Assembly: GCA_951230915.1 (NCBI GenBank)
Contig: OX579642.1
Span: 2,294,001-2,358,000, forward strand
From: Antitrichia curtipendula
Taxonomy: Eukaryota > Streptophyta > Bryopsida > Hypnales > Leucodontaceae
Reading direction: 5' to 3'
Length of the DNA: 64,000 nucleotides
Below are positions 33,891 to 46,378 of this stretch, one piece after another. Each line of letters begins with the position of its first letter. The stretch's first letter is position 1. The notes beneath the pieces are model-generated. The model made no database searches and had not been told where the DNA came from. It was given only the letters and a program-made list of their open reading frames with translations. Made by a program: the position numbers and the translations under genes.

Positions 33891-35010
33891 AACGAAGGCA
33901 GGGTGCAGGCATAGAATTACTCAACCTTGTCTCTGAAATATGCATTACTTTCGTGGAAGCAAATGCGGCGGGTAGTTCCCCACGCCATGGGAATTACACA
34001 ATGAACCAAATGTCCTCATGTGGAAGTTTTTTAGGTAGTTTCAACCTTGGTGCCATATTGAAACAAAAGCCCTACACGCACGCCCTCAACCCCAATGTCC
34101 AGGAAGCACCAAAACCAAGCAAAACAAAAGCGCACTCACGTAACAACAATTGTCCAAACAATCAGAAATTCAAGTACAACAGGTTTAGGGTTCATTGGAA
34201 ATAATGATGAGTGATGAATGAAGAACTAATGAGTGATGATCTTTAGGAATGCAAAATTGTAAATGCAATTGGAAACCGCCTTCATTGTTAGGCCACCAGT
34301 TCGCCACCCGCGGCGGCAATCAAATACTCTCCATTCTGCAGGCCACCTCCCCAAGTTCAAAATTCTACAGGCTACCTCAATTTTCCTACTGGAGTGATGG
34401 CACTAGACAACGTCTCACAAATCTTCACCTCATGAAGGAAGTGCCTATTCAAAATCAAAGTGCAGGCAACACAAGCCACCTCAAAATTTGAGATTGCATC
34501 CAAATTCATTTAATGCTCCATTGCACGCGCCTGGAATTGGAGATCTAAGCACTTGATCAGTGATTAGTGATCACCTAAACACAAGACGGATGGTGAATCG
34601 GTGATTAATAATTTCACCCCTAAACCTAATGTATTGAAAATGCGGTGCTAAACTTGCAGGTGCTAGGGAGCTGAAGCTTCGCTAAATCTCAACGGCAAAA
34701 GGAGCAAGCAAGCGCAAAATGGACGGTCCAAATGGAGACGTTATGCAAAGATCCGACGGTTGCAGTAGAAAATCAACTACCCCTAATCGCAGGAGGCAAG
34801 GGATGAATGCGACCTGCGCCGTTGATGAATACAAAGTTTTGCATCCTGCTTCTAAAATTGTTGGCAAAATTGTTGAATTTTCTGAATTTCCCTTGAATTC
34901 TCTTATGAACTTTTAGAACACATAAATTATAGGTAGAAACAAAGCAAATTTTTGCCACATTCAGAAATGTTGCTAAGCAGGATAACTTATATGGTAAGAG
35001 CCAGTCTCGT
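33891..35010. other. Flank of the hAT remnant
   Basis: GC content is intermediate and falls after about 34900. Short open frames on both strands (33953-34204, 34249-34491, 34682-34916) have no domain. Part of it may be the 5' portion of the hAT element, but no end was found. Confidence 0.3.
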
Positions 35011-35299
35011 TAACCATTAAAAAAATTTATGTTCCCGGCTAGTCAAACTTCATTAGTTTTCTATATGAAAACACACATTTCCAAATTTTGATATTTTTTT
35101 CATGTAGTAATATATATCTAAAATTAGACTTCATTTTTCCATAATTAATCCTAAAATGTCCAAGGCTTGTTTTGAGATTCTTAAAATGTCCAAGGCATGT
35201 TTTGAGATTCTTGAAACTTACTCTATATTGAATAAAATTTGACATTTTGATCAATTTTACCAAAAAAATTAATTTTATAACCATATAAATTCAAACTAG

Positions 35300-35890
35300 A
35301 TATTTTTTTTCTAAACATTTTGGAAGTCATTCTAAGAAATTGTTAAGTAAAAGTAAGTCTAAGATTGAAAGAAAGACCAAATTGTTAATACTTCTAAGAG
35401 GGAATTGAAATATAATAATTCCAACGGTGAGATTATTCTAGCAAGCATACTTAACCCTTCCAAACATTATTTTTTGAGATAATAAGAAAATTGCATTCAA
35501 AAATGAATTCTATAAGTTATTTTTTGAAGAAAATGCATAGATTGCTCGAAAAACAAGATCATCCATAACTTTCTCATCACTAGTTCAAATAGAATGAATC
35601 AAAGCTTCACATGTAGACAAAAATATAATATTTTAGAAAAAATAATAATAACAATTTTGATTTTTTGTGATTTTTTTTATATTGTCTGACGACCTCTGTT
35701 TTTGGCTAATTGTGCCTTGTGCTAACTTTTGTTCTTGGGCAGCGATTGAAATAAAAATTATATTCCCATAAAGCTTATGTATTTTCCTAGCTTCACAAAA
35801 AGTTTCAAAAAATTGCAATGAATATTGGGACTGTATGAGCCTACCCGAAGTTGCATTTTGGCTCCCGTAGGGCCAATAGGACTTTAGGGG
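35300..35890 (-). repeat. TTAA-flanked element, family A copy 4, inverted, partial
   Basis: The right end reads, on the minus strand, CCCCTAAAGTCCTATTGG next to TTAA (35891-35894). The family core follows in inverted form (TCCATAACTTTCTCATCACT, AGAATGAATCAAAGCTTCAC). Toward the left the match fades near 35300, and the sequence to 35010 is different, with a direct repeat of AAAATGTCCAAGGC and TGTTTTGAGATTCTT. A possible remote left end is TTAACCATTAAAA near 35010. Confidence 0.6.
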
Positions 35891-35894
35891 TTAA

Positions 35895-36329
35895 GGAATT
35901 AAGGGCTAATCTTAGAAGGATGCCAAGGTTAATTTTGAATCCTTTAGATGGTCAACCAGATATTTTACATATTAAAAAATGGATGATTTTCATTTGATTG
36001 TTTTTGTACAACTTCATTGATGCTATATCCAAATCATTGATAGAAATGTTTAGGACATTTTAGTTGTTTTTAATTTGATATAGGATAGTTTATCAAAAAA
36101 ATGATACACCATCCAATGTATTTCAATATTTTGAGCATTTATTTCTTAAAACTTGATTTTGACATTTAAACAATTAGTTCTTTTTCTTCTAAGCAAAGAT
36201 TAAAAAATGAAGCTTCTAAAATAATAGAGAAAAAATAGACGATACATAGTGAATGACTTTTAAGTTTGACTACATGGTCATAGACTTTGTCCTTTAGGAA
36301 TTAAGGTAGAAAGCCTATTGTGGACCATG
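35895..36329. other. AT-rich intergenic sequence
   Basis: No gene or bounded repeat recognised. Confidence 0.3.
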
Positions 36330-38074
36330 TGTGAGCTCCCAATTTGTCACTTGGGACTCGTAGAATTATTTTTTTGGAAATTTTCAATTTAAAGTTAAGA
36401 AAAATATACAAAAAGCCATAAAAAGAGTGTAGAAACAAAATAGGGTTGTAACATACCCATTATAGTATTTGGTCTAGATTTGTGTTTAGATTTAGAATCC
36501 CACCAAACCGGACCCAAAAATAGGTAGAAAGAACAAAACGGTTAGATTTGTAGGGTTCAAGTCACATAGGCCTGAAAGGGCTAAATCCCACCATGAAGGT
36601 GGCAATTCATGGCTAAGTCGGTCCGAGGGATCCACAACGAGGCCACTAGGTCAGGTCCTAGAGTTAGGTTTAGAAATTCCCCAAAACCCCGATTGTTAGC
36701 ATGCAAGAGCCACTAATGCAAGACCGGGCCCGTGGAGGAATCTACAGCCCAAGGATGGTGTCCTAGGGTAAATCCCATGCCAGGAGTCCAACGACGAAAT
36801 CGATTCACCAAGATTCCTCTATCTGCAAAAGATTCCCGCACTATCGATAATTCAAGGAGATGGCCAATTCATCTCCACTGACCAATTGTGCTAGGTACGG
36901 AAACGCACCTGCACATCTTTCATGTGACCCCATGAGAGGTCCTATGAACAATCCCGTCATCTTCCGACTTGCAGAAAAACCTTTTGCGGGTGGTCAACCC
37001 TGGTAACCTCCAACGGAAATTTCATGGAAATTACCCAGGTTGCTAGAAAATCTCACTAAAAATTAGACTAGCTTGTTTTATGTTAATAATGCGCTCCGTG
37101 AAGTTTTGTGACATTCCGATAGCAGCAAGTACCCGAACCGACGAGATTCCTCGAGAATTAATCACGTGGCGGGATCCCCGACGCGTTGACCGGCATCCCG
37201 GGACCATGCGATGGCAAAACGAAGTCAACCAAGAGTCTTTTCCGACTCCCTCACACCTACCGGAGACCCTAAGCTATTTACATTTCTCAAAATAGGAAAC
37301 CCCCAATATCTAGGATTTTACCACGGTTTAGTTTTTAAACTAAATTAGCCTACGATGGTTTTTTGTCCTCGGTACGGGGGTAAGGGGTTTATGGACAAAA
37401 CACGGCGATCTGGAGCCAATGGTGCAATCCGTTTGACGATTGGAGTAAATCTCCAAAAGTTAGGAGGTTGGTCCAGCGTAGATAGGTAAAAGTAGTTTTT
37501 TAGGGATTAGGATGAAAATCTTTGAAGATGAGGATGAAAATCCAAGTTGATAAGGTTACTTTAGAGCTCTTGAGGGGGAGGTGGGGCCTTGAAAACCTAT
37601 TTAAGGTCCCCATTTTTCTCTCTTGAAAACCCCCAATTCTTGTTTTGGGTCCGTGGGTCCAACTTATGTTGGGATTTTTGACGTTTTAGCCAAGAAACCT
37701 CTACAGTGTTTTTAGAGCCCTTTTGGCTCGTCTTGTTGTTATATTTCAAGCTTTGAAGGTCCTTGGAGGTCCTTCTACCTTGCCTTGTACACACTTTGTG
37801 TGTGTTTGCGTATATGCTCGTTGTTATTCAAAAGTCTTGTCTATCTTTGGTATATCCTTGTGAACTAACTTGTGTGTTGAAGTCTCGTTGGTGTCTTGTA
37901 CTAACCCTAGAGCACCCCCCCACCATACCTTGGCGATGCCGCTTTGGGAGGCCTTTAGTATGTGAGCGTTGCCATTAAGTATTCTTACCTTGTGTGTACG
38001 ATTGCCTTGGATGTGAGCCCTAACCATAGTTACCTTTTCCATTGTTGTTTGTGAGTAGACCTTACCCCCCGTGA

Positions 38075-38260
38075 GGCGGCGAAGCTTTGAACCCGTAACT
38101 TACCCTAGTCTTAGAGTGTGTGTCAAAAATAGACCCTAGACGCCGGAGCTTTGAACCTAGGAACCTCGCAAGTCTTAGAGTTGGTGTCAAAACCAAACTA
38201 CGGCGAAGCTTTGAACCCCCGTATATTGTAAGCTCCAAAGTTTAATTCCCAAGACCTTCT
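38075..38260. repeat. Imperfect tandem repeat with GGCGAAGCTTTGAACC word
   Basis: The word GCGAAGCTTTGAACCC or GCCGGAGCTTTGAACC recurs near 38082, 38140 and 38202, spaced about 60-65 bases, with AGTCTTAGAGT and GTGTCAAAA between; a weaker one lies near 38390. Each unit includes a HindIII-type AAGCTT or related word. Confidence 0.6.
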
Positions 38261-38539
38261 TGGGAAATCCCAAAGTTTAGCCCCCAAGAGTAGCTCTAGG
38301 TTGTAGAGAAGTGAAGAAAAGAGCCCGTCACGCATAGTTTTTTTTAAGTGGTGATTAAAAATTCTAGTCCACCCCCCGCTACAGCGAAGCTTCGACCTTG
38401 AAACGTCCGGTTTAAAAATTGTGTTAAGTGGGTTCCCATATGGGAACCCGAAGAAAATAGATTTTAGAAAAACGTGAAGACCAGTCAGTCAAGGACCAGC
38501 CATAAGGGACCAGCCCGTAAGGGGTAGCAAAGGGGTCGC

Positions 38540-38730
38540 AAGGGGGTCGTTGAGGGCAGTTGGGGGGTCGCTGAGTGAGTCCAGGGAGTCGGAAGCTGAG
38601 TGAGTCCAGGGAGCTGGGGGGTCGCTGAGTGAGTCTAGGGAGTCGGGAGCTGGGTGAGTCCATGGAAGTCGGGAGTCCAGGGAGTTGAGTGAGTCCACGG
38701 GAGTCAGGAGTCCAGGGGAGTCGGGAGAAA
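38540..38730. repeat. Minisatellite of GAGTCCAGGGAGTC type
   Basis: Short units built from GAGTGAGTCCAGGGAG and GTCGGGAGCTG repeat with small changes through about 190 bases. On the minus strand they stay open as Ser-, Leu- and Pro-rich frames (38424-38663 and 38489-38698), which are by-products of the repeat rather than genes. Confidence 0.75.
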
Positions 38731-39527
38731 AAAATAAACCTTGGACAAAAGAAAATCAGATCCTACAAAAATCATATGCTAAACGACTTAGAGTTAGAGT
38801 TCGGGTGGGGAGTCGGGTTCGTTTTTTTAACAAGAAACCGGACAAAGTAACGGTCGAGAGAAGAAAGGAACAGGAAATGGGGTCCAATCCTGGCTAAGCT
38901 CCATGTGGAAAAAATCATACATACCAAAAAACCTGCAAAACCACTCCAAGATGGAAGAAGGAGGAAAGGGAGGAATGGTTATATGGGCAACTTAGATGAG
39001 AGTGACGATAAATAGTGACCTAGGTTTAGCTAAGTAGGTGTTAGGAGGAAAATCTCGAAAATTCTTAGTGACCATTAGGAGGCGGATTAGGATGACACAA
39101 AGACAAGGTAGTGTAAGAGGGTAGAGAGACATTAAACCTCCTTGGGGTTTAAATCTATAGTTGTAAGACATCCATAAAGTTTAGGTAGAATAGTGCTAGT
39201 GTAGAAAGATAGGAAGGGAAAGAAAAAGAGAGAGAGAAGAGAAGGAAGGGAGAAGGGAAAAAGAAGGTTTAGATTGCACGGGACCGACTTTTCGAAACAT
39301 AAGCGGTGGATTTGGGAAAGATTTCCACAATCCAAGGGCCACATGGAGTATGGAAATGTACGCACGGATGTGGACGAGCGTATTTCCGACACTGGTAGTG
39401 ACGAGGTGAGTTCTTGAATCAATACTTGGTGTTTTCTCCTCATTAGCATTGATTTCCTTAATTAGCCCTTTTCACGTGAATAGTAAACCACGATAAGGAA
39501 AGGAAAGAAAAATTAGAAATAGAGGTT

Positions 39528-39900
39528 AAAAGTTTAGAGTTAAATATTAGGAGTAAAAATTTAGAGTTAAATTTAGGAGTAAAAATTTGGTGTTAAATTT
39601 TGGAGTAAAAATTTAGAGTTAAAATTAGGAGTAAATTTTGGAGTTAAAATTAGGGGTAAAATTTAGAGTAAAGTTTAGGAGTTAAAATTAGAGTTAAAAT
39701 TAGGAATAAATTTTGGAGTTAAAATTAGGGGTAAAACTTAGAGTAAAGTTTAGGAGTAAAAATCTAGAATTAAATAGTAGGAACAAAAATTTAGAATTAC
39801 TTTGGAATAAATAACTGAGGGTAAAAGTCAAACCATAGAATCAAAAGCGGAAGCAAAAGTTAGAGTTAGCATTCAGGAGTCAAAATCTAGAGTTATATTT
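39528..39900. repeat. Minisatellite of AGGAGTAAAAATTTAGAGTTAAA type
   Basis: Units of about 20-25 bases, mixtures of AGGAGTAAAAATTTAGAG and GTTAAAATTAGGGGT, run for about 370 bases with frequent base changes and skipped bases. It lies just right of the possible LTR, in what would be its internal leader. Confidence 0.8.
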
Positions 39901-40367
39901 AGAATTTGGGAATTAGAGGAAGAATTAAGCTTAGGATTAGCCGTAGGGTTAAAACTTCCGAGAGAAGTGTCAACCCTCCAAAAATAGTCTTCGACACTCA
40001 TGGAAGGAACGTAAGGGTTCCCCGCTCACGTAGTTAGGGACGTTAGAAATGACGCCAACTACCCAGCCAACCCTATACATAGGATAGACAGTTAGGGAAT
40101 TAGGAATTACCAATCACCTTTGCTCATCACAATCAGCTTGTTAGTTACCCATGCATTTCTAGTAGTATTCGCTGCCATCCACGACACTCAGAAAACGTTA
40201 GCACAAAAAAGATCCATTGCTTAGAAGGCACAGTGGACCACGCTCACAACACCCCCATATATTTAAAAGGTGGATAAAGACATAGAACCTGGTCGGTGTT
40301 CGCCCGATTACCGAGGGTGGGTAATCTTGCGTCCATACTATGTAGTCAATATACATAGTTAAAGTAT

Positions 40368-40510
40368 GGAGTCTATTATAAACCTCCAATCCAATTCTCC
40401 CAATTCAATGTAAATTTATAGGTGTCTAACATTTCAGGGCTTGGAATTAAGGACTATTATAGATTTGCAATGAATTAGGAGAACTGGATTGAGGATTCAT
40501 AATGAGCTCC
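40368..40510. repeat. Small fold-back element
   Basis: The left arm (40368-40420, starting GGAGTCTATTATAAACCTCC) pairs with the right arm (about 40458-40510) over roughly 53 bases at about 80 percent by eye. The loop is about 37 bases. No target duplication is clear. Confidence 0.65.
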
Positions 40511-43500
40511 CTACCTTGCACTTATTGGAATCACAAATTATTTTCGCATAAGACTATGGTAAATCAAAGAATAATTCACATCAATATTTTAATCAACTCA
40601 CTTTTGGAAAAAAAAATTATATGTTATAAGCGGTAAAAGAAAAATCATATAACTTCCCACTGTAGGACCTAGGGATGACTATGCTAATGTGATGCTAATG
40701 TGCCTCTATTAATTCCCCTATACAGTTCTAATGGCAATTCAAAAGCATTCCCTTCACGTTGTGGAACAATTAATGAACCTCTTGAATTGTGTAGAAGCCT
40801 CATGGTGGTCTTTAGTAGTGGTGGCTTTTCAACCCAATTTCAATTTTTTGAAACCCAATTTTACACTACATACAATTTAAATTGCATTAGGATACAAGAA
40901 AGCAAAATTAGATCTTTGACTATGGAATGTAATTGGGCTAGCTTATCTTAGGATAATCTATAAGACAAATGTCAATGGATTCAAGAAAGTTCATTTTGGC
41001 AGAATACAAAATATAAGGGCCTATCCCAAAAATACAATTTCATCCCCAAAATGGCAGAATGAGATTTTATTTGGAATACAATTGGCAATTTTCTAAGACA
41101 AAGCTTCTCTTAGTGTAGCACCTTGTTTTCTATATGATGGCTTATAAATAATTTGTAATTTTTCAAAAATATTTTTAAACATCTTTTGTTTTTATTGTTA
41201 TTTTTATTTATTTAAAACAAGGTACATGTACAAAATAGATTGTAAGATATTAGTATCAAAGTAAAAAAAAAAAAAAAAAATTCTTTACCATAATAAGTTT
41301 TCAAACTTTAAATCCTCTGAGTGTAAATTTTTTGTTCTACAAAGATTATTTTTTTTTGTAATAGTGCTAGAAATCTAGAATGGAATTAAAACATATCAAT
41401 CATAATTGTGAGATAATTGTAGCAAATAATCTACATTCTATGGACCACTCTGTTTTGAATTGATGCAAAAGAATTGAGCTTAATAAACCTACTCAAAATC
41501 CTATAAAATTCATTACAAAATTTTGAACCTTTAATTAAGCATTAATGGCACCTAGAAGTATTTCCAAATCATTGAAAGTATATTGCATACGCAAACAATT
41601 TTGTATTTTGTAAATGATTTTATCTTATAAAAGTGAAACAAAAAAAGAAACTTTATTTGATAAATTTTTATAATATTACCATTTATTATTTTGTTTTTAA
41701 AATTGATATTGAAATTTTAAAATTGATATTGAAAATTGACACTGAAATTCATATTGGTGCAAACAACCTTTTCATATGAAAAAAAATATTGCAAATTGAA
41801 CAATGTCGCTACATAATTAGAACATATATTACTAAGACAAAGCCTATTGCAATGCAATGGTGATTTGAACCATGCAGTCCAAATTTGCATGTATAAATGG
41901 ATGGGTTTGTCTTTAGATGAAAGTTTGTTGATGAAAATGAAGCCAAAATTTGTGATGAGGTGGATGCAAACAAACCAATTTTGTGACAAAAGGATTGTGA
42001 TTATGTATTATGTACCAAAAAGATGCAAACATGATGTTTTGTGTTTCAATTCCTCCCCTCTCCCTCCCTTAGAAAAATCAAGAGTTGTTGATTTGAATTC
42101 AAAAAAAATCTCCCTTCCTACCCCTTCCAAAATGTCGTTGATCTTTTGAAAAAACCAAAGTTGTTGATGCTTGTGGATCAGACGATCTTGGCCGTCCAAA
42201 TTTGGATATAGAATACGGATACAGAATATGGATATGAAATACATTCATATTTTCAAAGATACAAATACAGTTTTAGACTACGAAAATAACAAAATACATG
42301 ATGTGGATATGGTTTCAGACTACAAAATACATTATACAAATATAGATATGCTCACAAAATATGGATACATAATACATATGTATTCACAAGCCAAAAAGAC
42401 AAATATATTCCATATGGTTTGCAAGTTTCACAAGTTCTTAGGAATACAAATGTGGGTGGTTAGAGTGGATTTCACATGTTGAATTCAAGAATTCATTTTA
42501 TACAAGGGGTTTGCTCAAAAGTTTGACAACTAGTAGGAAAATTACATTTGTACCCCTTTTAGAAATTTGGAAAAGCTTAACAACCGATGAAATAATGCCA
42601 CACGTACCCCTTCTAGAAATCATGTGTGATTTTCTCTGAAACTGACAATGTCTCATTATGTTATATACTCAGAAGATGCAAACATCTTCTAAGTATTCAT
42701 ATACTATAATTTATAGTGCAAAACAATTTTGTGACAAAGGGTTGCACATGACAATGTTCACATGTATGTGTTCAGAATGTTGTGATCTTCTTATTTCATT
42801 TGGTTAGATTTTTAGATATTATCTTCATTTTGACAAAATTATTTATTTATTTATTACAAATAGAATTGAAAAAATTCTAATAACTTTCGAAGAAGTATAT
42901 AATGAAATGAATGTTTGGATTTGCAAGTTTACAATTAGTTTAAGATTGAGATGGCTTTTAAATTAGTAAGTTCTAGCTATGGCAATTTGTCATTTTTAAT
43001 TATTTATTTATTGAATTCATTTTTGCAAAGGCATTTTTTGGATTGAAAAATCTGAAACTTGAGGTACAATATGTTTGCACTTTTTGAATTTAAAACATTG
43101 ATTAAGAAAATTAAAAAAAAAACAAATCTTTCAGCTTATAAAAAGTAAATAAATAATTTAGAAGAATTGAATGAATGAAATATCCAAATTTTTGCATTTA
43201 AAAAATTTGTTTGATTTTAATCATCATCAAGAATAAAGGTATTAAGAAAATTAAGGATTATAGTAATTTGAATTTATTGGACTTCAATTTGTTTAGAAGC
43301 ATAGAATGGTATGAATTATCTTTTAATGAACGAATGCTTGTAAGATTCCAACTAGTTGCAATCCTAACTAGAATGATTTAAATTTTACATCTATAATTAT
43401 GGATATAATATATCTAATGTGAATGAAGTGACATTTATTCATCTCAAAATCATTTACAATCAAACTCAAAGAAATTTTCATCCATGGATGTAGCTGAATC

Positions 43501-44047
43501 ATCCAAAATATGGATGAAATTTTATTTATTAATCCTCTAGAAAGTAAATATATTTATCCAAGAAGAGCCACACCATCATCTCATAAAGAAACCTTGTCAT
43601 GGTCATATCACATTCATATGATTTTCAACATAAACTTCTATATTGCACTAAATGTGACTTTTATAAGACTTCCATAAGAATTTTCATATGAGTAGAAAAT
43701 TTAGTAGCATTTTAAGAATAAAAAATCAAAACACATTGCAAGTTAAGGAAGTTTTTTGCAACTTTTTGTTTTCTAAAAAAATGCAAATGTGAAAAAACTT
43801 TAAAAATAAATAATGTAAAATTATAACATTTAATAAATTATTGGAAATATTTTATTATTGCAACTTCTAGTCATACCTAATGGGTGTCAAAATTTCAAAG
43901 TCTATGGCCATTGGGCTCATGTTGAAAATTGTTGCTAAAATTGTCTATTTTCTTCTAGCTTGTCTACAAATAGTTCTAATGCATCAAAGTACATCTGATT
44001 GAGACTTGCAAGTGATTGAACCATTGCAAGAAGAGTGCGAACCATCT
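40511..44047. other. Long AT-rich stretch without genes
   Basis: AT content is very high with many homopolymer runs. Bases 42195-42400 are a low-complexity tract rich in GATATGGATACA-like words. Open frames at 40700-40951, 41717-41989, 41847-42149 and 42171-42482 have no domain and follow the local composition. No gene is supported. Confidence 0.35.
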
Positions 44048-44049
44048 TA

Positions 44050-45669
44050 CAGTGACTCATAAAAGTACTTGGCCACTACTTGTGACCGTGAAAATTGGAC
44101 AAAAGCTTTTGAACTAGTGAGAAATAGTAAGCAAGATTCATCATAGATATTACACATGCTGTCAAGAACATGTTATGAAAAATTCTTGAAAAAAAAGTTG
44201 AAATGGTTAAAAAAATTTGAAAAAAGTATGCAAAAAGCATGGCTAAGAACATATGTTGATTAAGTAGGAAATCATGATAGTACAAAGAAAACTCAAAATG
44301 AAAAGCTCAAAAGTAGCAAATACTATATATGTATAACAACTAGTCAACTACAAGTCTATCAATGTGTAAATCCACCCTTAGCTGCAAGAAGATCAGCCAC
44401 CCTAGCTAGCATTGTACGGATGAGCTTCTGTACACATTCTACTTCAATACTCTGCCAAACAACCTGGATTTTCTCCCACAAGTCATTTCTACTTCTAGGT
44501 GAATCACCAAACAACCTTAAGTGTCTACTACTTCATTCCACAAGTGTTCGATAGGATTTTAGTCGAGAGATTGTAGTGGCCACTCCATCACAAAGAAATT
44601 TTGCCGACCTAGCCATTGTTGTAGAAGGCCAGATGTATGCTTTGGGTCATTATCATGCTGAAAAATGACTTTTGCCTTATCAAGACCTTGTCTTTCAATA
44701 GTGCCCAACAATTGCAAATCTAAAATGTCAAGATAAACTTGTGAATTCATAATGCCATCAATGCAATAAAGGTTTTCTACACTTGCCCAACTCATGCATC
44801 CCCATACCACAATGCTACCACCACCATGTTTAACCGTATGTTGCACATGGCAATCACAAAGAGGCTCTATAGGATTTTTCCAACACCATTGACGACCATT
44901 TGAATCAAAAAAATTGAACTTGGACTCATTTGACCAAATGACATGACTCCAGGGTTTTTTATCATAGTATAAAGGCATTTGCCTATGCCTCTTTGTCAAC
45001 AATGGTTTCTTCCTCTTCACTCTAGCCCCAAGCCCTTGCCTCTGAAAACTTTGACGGACAATCTCATCACACAGACGAAGACCCTGAGCTCTCACACTAC
45101 GTCCTACAACTACCGCACTGCCTAATTTTGGTTGATTGAGAGTCCTCATAGCAAGCTTCTCATCCCGAATGCTTAGAAGACGTGATCTCCCTGATCTGGA
45201 ATGATCATACACTTTCCCATCTTCACTGAACCGAGCTAAAATGTAACCAACTGCGCTACGGGGAATATTAAGATGGTCAACTATGAAACATTGTGAAAAT
45301 CCTTGCTCACTCAGTGCTATGACTTAGTAACGCTCATGAAAATTTGTTTTCTTCATTGTGACTACTAGAAATGTAAAGAATTTCAACTTAAGACTTTTGG
45401 AAGCTCTCAAAAATCTCTACTCCCAATGGAAACACAAGTGGAAGAAGAAGTCACTATAATCAACATATGTAGTTGGCCACCTTTGAGATAAATTGAACCA
45501 CTCCTACAAGAATGTACCACTTGGATTACCCAAAGGAAGCCACCTAATATTGCATTAAATGATGTTGGTTAACTCTAATTAATTTGGGAGGTGGATTCAT
45601 TAAACTCTCTCCACAATTTCATGCCAAATGGATTCATAGACAACGGCCAAGTACTTTTGTGAGTCACTG
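44050..45669 (-). mobile_element. Tc1-type DNA transposon, complete ends, 1620 bp
   Basis: The element is bounded by terminal inverted repeats of 25 bases (44050-44074 and 45645-45669), which begin CAGTGACTCA and end AAAAGTACTTGGCC, with one mismatch. TA lies outside both ends (44048-44049 and 45670-45671), as for all Tc1/mariner insertions. The size is that of a normal Tc1 element, and one decayed transposase gene fills the middle on the minus strand. Ends this well kept, with a transposase carrying few breaks, suggest a fairly recent arrival. Confidence 0.92.
44359..45356 (-). pseudogene. Tc1-like DD34E transposase, inactivated
   Basis: The frame starts at ATG 45354-45356 and would end at 44359-44361, about 332 codons, near the usual 340. 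The N-terminal helix-turn-helix region holds LSEQGFSQ and NIPRSAVGYIL; the DDE core holds VIWSNESKFNFF, WGCMSW and FQHDNDPKHTS, and then LD-stop-NPIE. Counting from the second catalytic Asp (in QHDND) to the Glu in NPIE gives 34 residues between, hence DD34E, the Tc1 class. Four lesions are seen: a stop at codon 11 (45324-45326), Asn in place of the first catalytic Asp in SNESKF, a stop where Leu is expected in DLNPIE, and a frame change soon after, beyond which the normal tail LLAAKGGFTH resumes. The enzyme cannot be active. Confidence 0.92.
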
Positions 45670-45671
45670 TA

Positions 45672-46374
45672 TACAATTCTCTTAGAGGGACAAACAACTC
45701 TTTGATTGATGCTACAAAGAAAGTTTTCTTGAACATGGACAAAGAAAAATTGAACAACATTGTCTTTCTCTGGTAACAATGCATGGTTGAGGCAATCAAT
45801 ACTAGCTTCTGCACATAGGCAAGGACAAGCAATAACGTTGAGAAGAACTACCAATCACTCTAAGTGCCTAGTTGACACCATCAAGCACACCCAATATTTC
45901 ATTTTTGTCAATCATTAAAACATTGAAACTCAATCCCTAATGGACTAAGTAGCATTTTTAGGCAACATAGTGTTTTGGGTCATCCATTTCAAAACAACCA
46001 AATTTTCTTTTTTTTCTTTGAAATTTTCAAACAACATATGGACAAGGAGTAGCTTCGAGGTGCAACAATTTTCATAATTTTTGATAACATGCTTAATCAT
46101 TCTCTTAACTACTTTCTACTTACTATTTTTTCCAAGCATTAATATGAATTTGTTGTTGTTGAAATCTTTTATACATATTCCAATTTATTTTGTCAACATT
46201 TTATGGAGAGTTACAAGTTGTAGGATCTACTCATTTTTGGATAAATTTTTTGAAAGATGAACTCTAACTATTTTAGAAGAGTTGAAAATACTTCATTTTG
46301 AAATCCAAGCATCATAATCATGCAATTGGTATGGGTTCTTGTTTTGAAATTTTAGGAGGGTGTACTCTAATAAG
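45672..46374. other. AT-rich intergenic sequence
   Basis: Minus-strand frames at 45575-45854 span the element edge and show no domain. No gene is supported. Confidence 0.3.
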
Positions 46375-46378
46375 TTAA

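Larger units (their letters stand above)
36330..39391 (+). mobile_element. Possible long LTR of a retrotransposon
   Basis: The block is GC-richer than its surroundings. It starts TGTGAGCTCCC and can be read to end in CA at 39390-39391, followed after one base by TGGTAGTGACGAGG, the kind of TGG-starting word expected of a primer-binding site. A TATA-like CTATTTAAGG at about 37598 precedes transcript-like sequence. No second LTR, gag or pol frame is in the window and no target duplication is seen, so it could equally be another kind of repeat. The block contains minisatellites listed separately. Confidence 0.35.

Noticed and set aside
38424..38698. Ser-, Leu- and Pro-rich minus-strand frames
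   Set aside because: They are translations of a minisatellite, not a gene.
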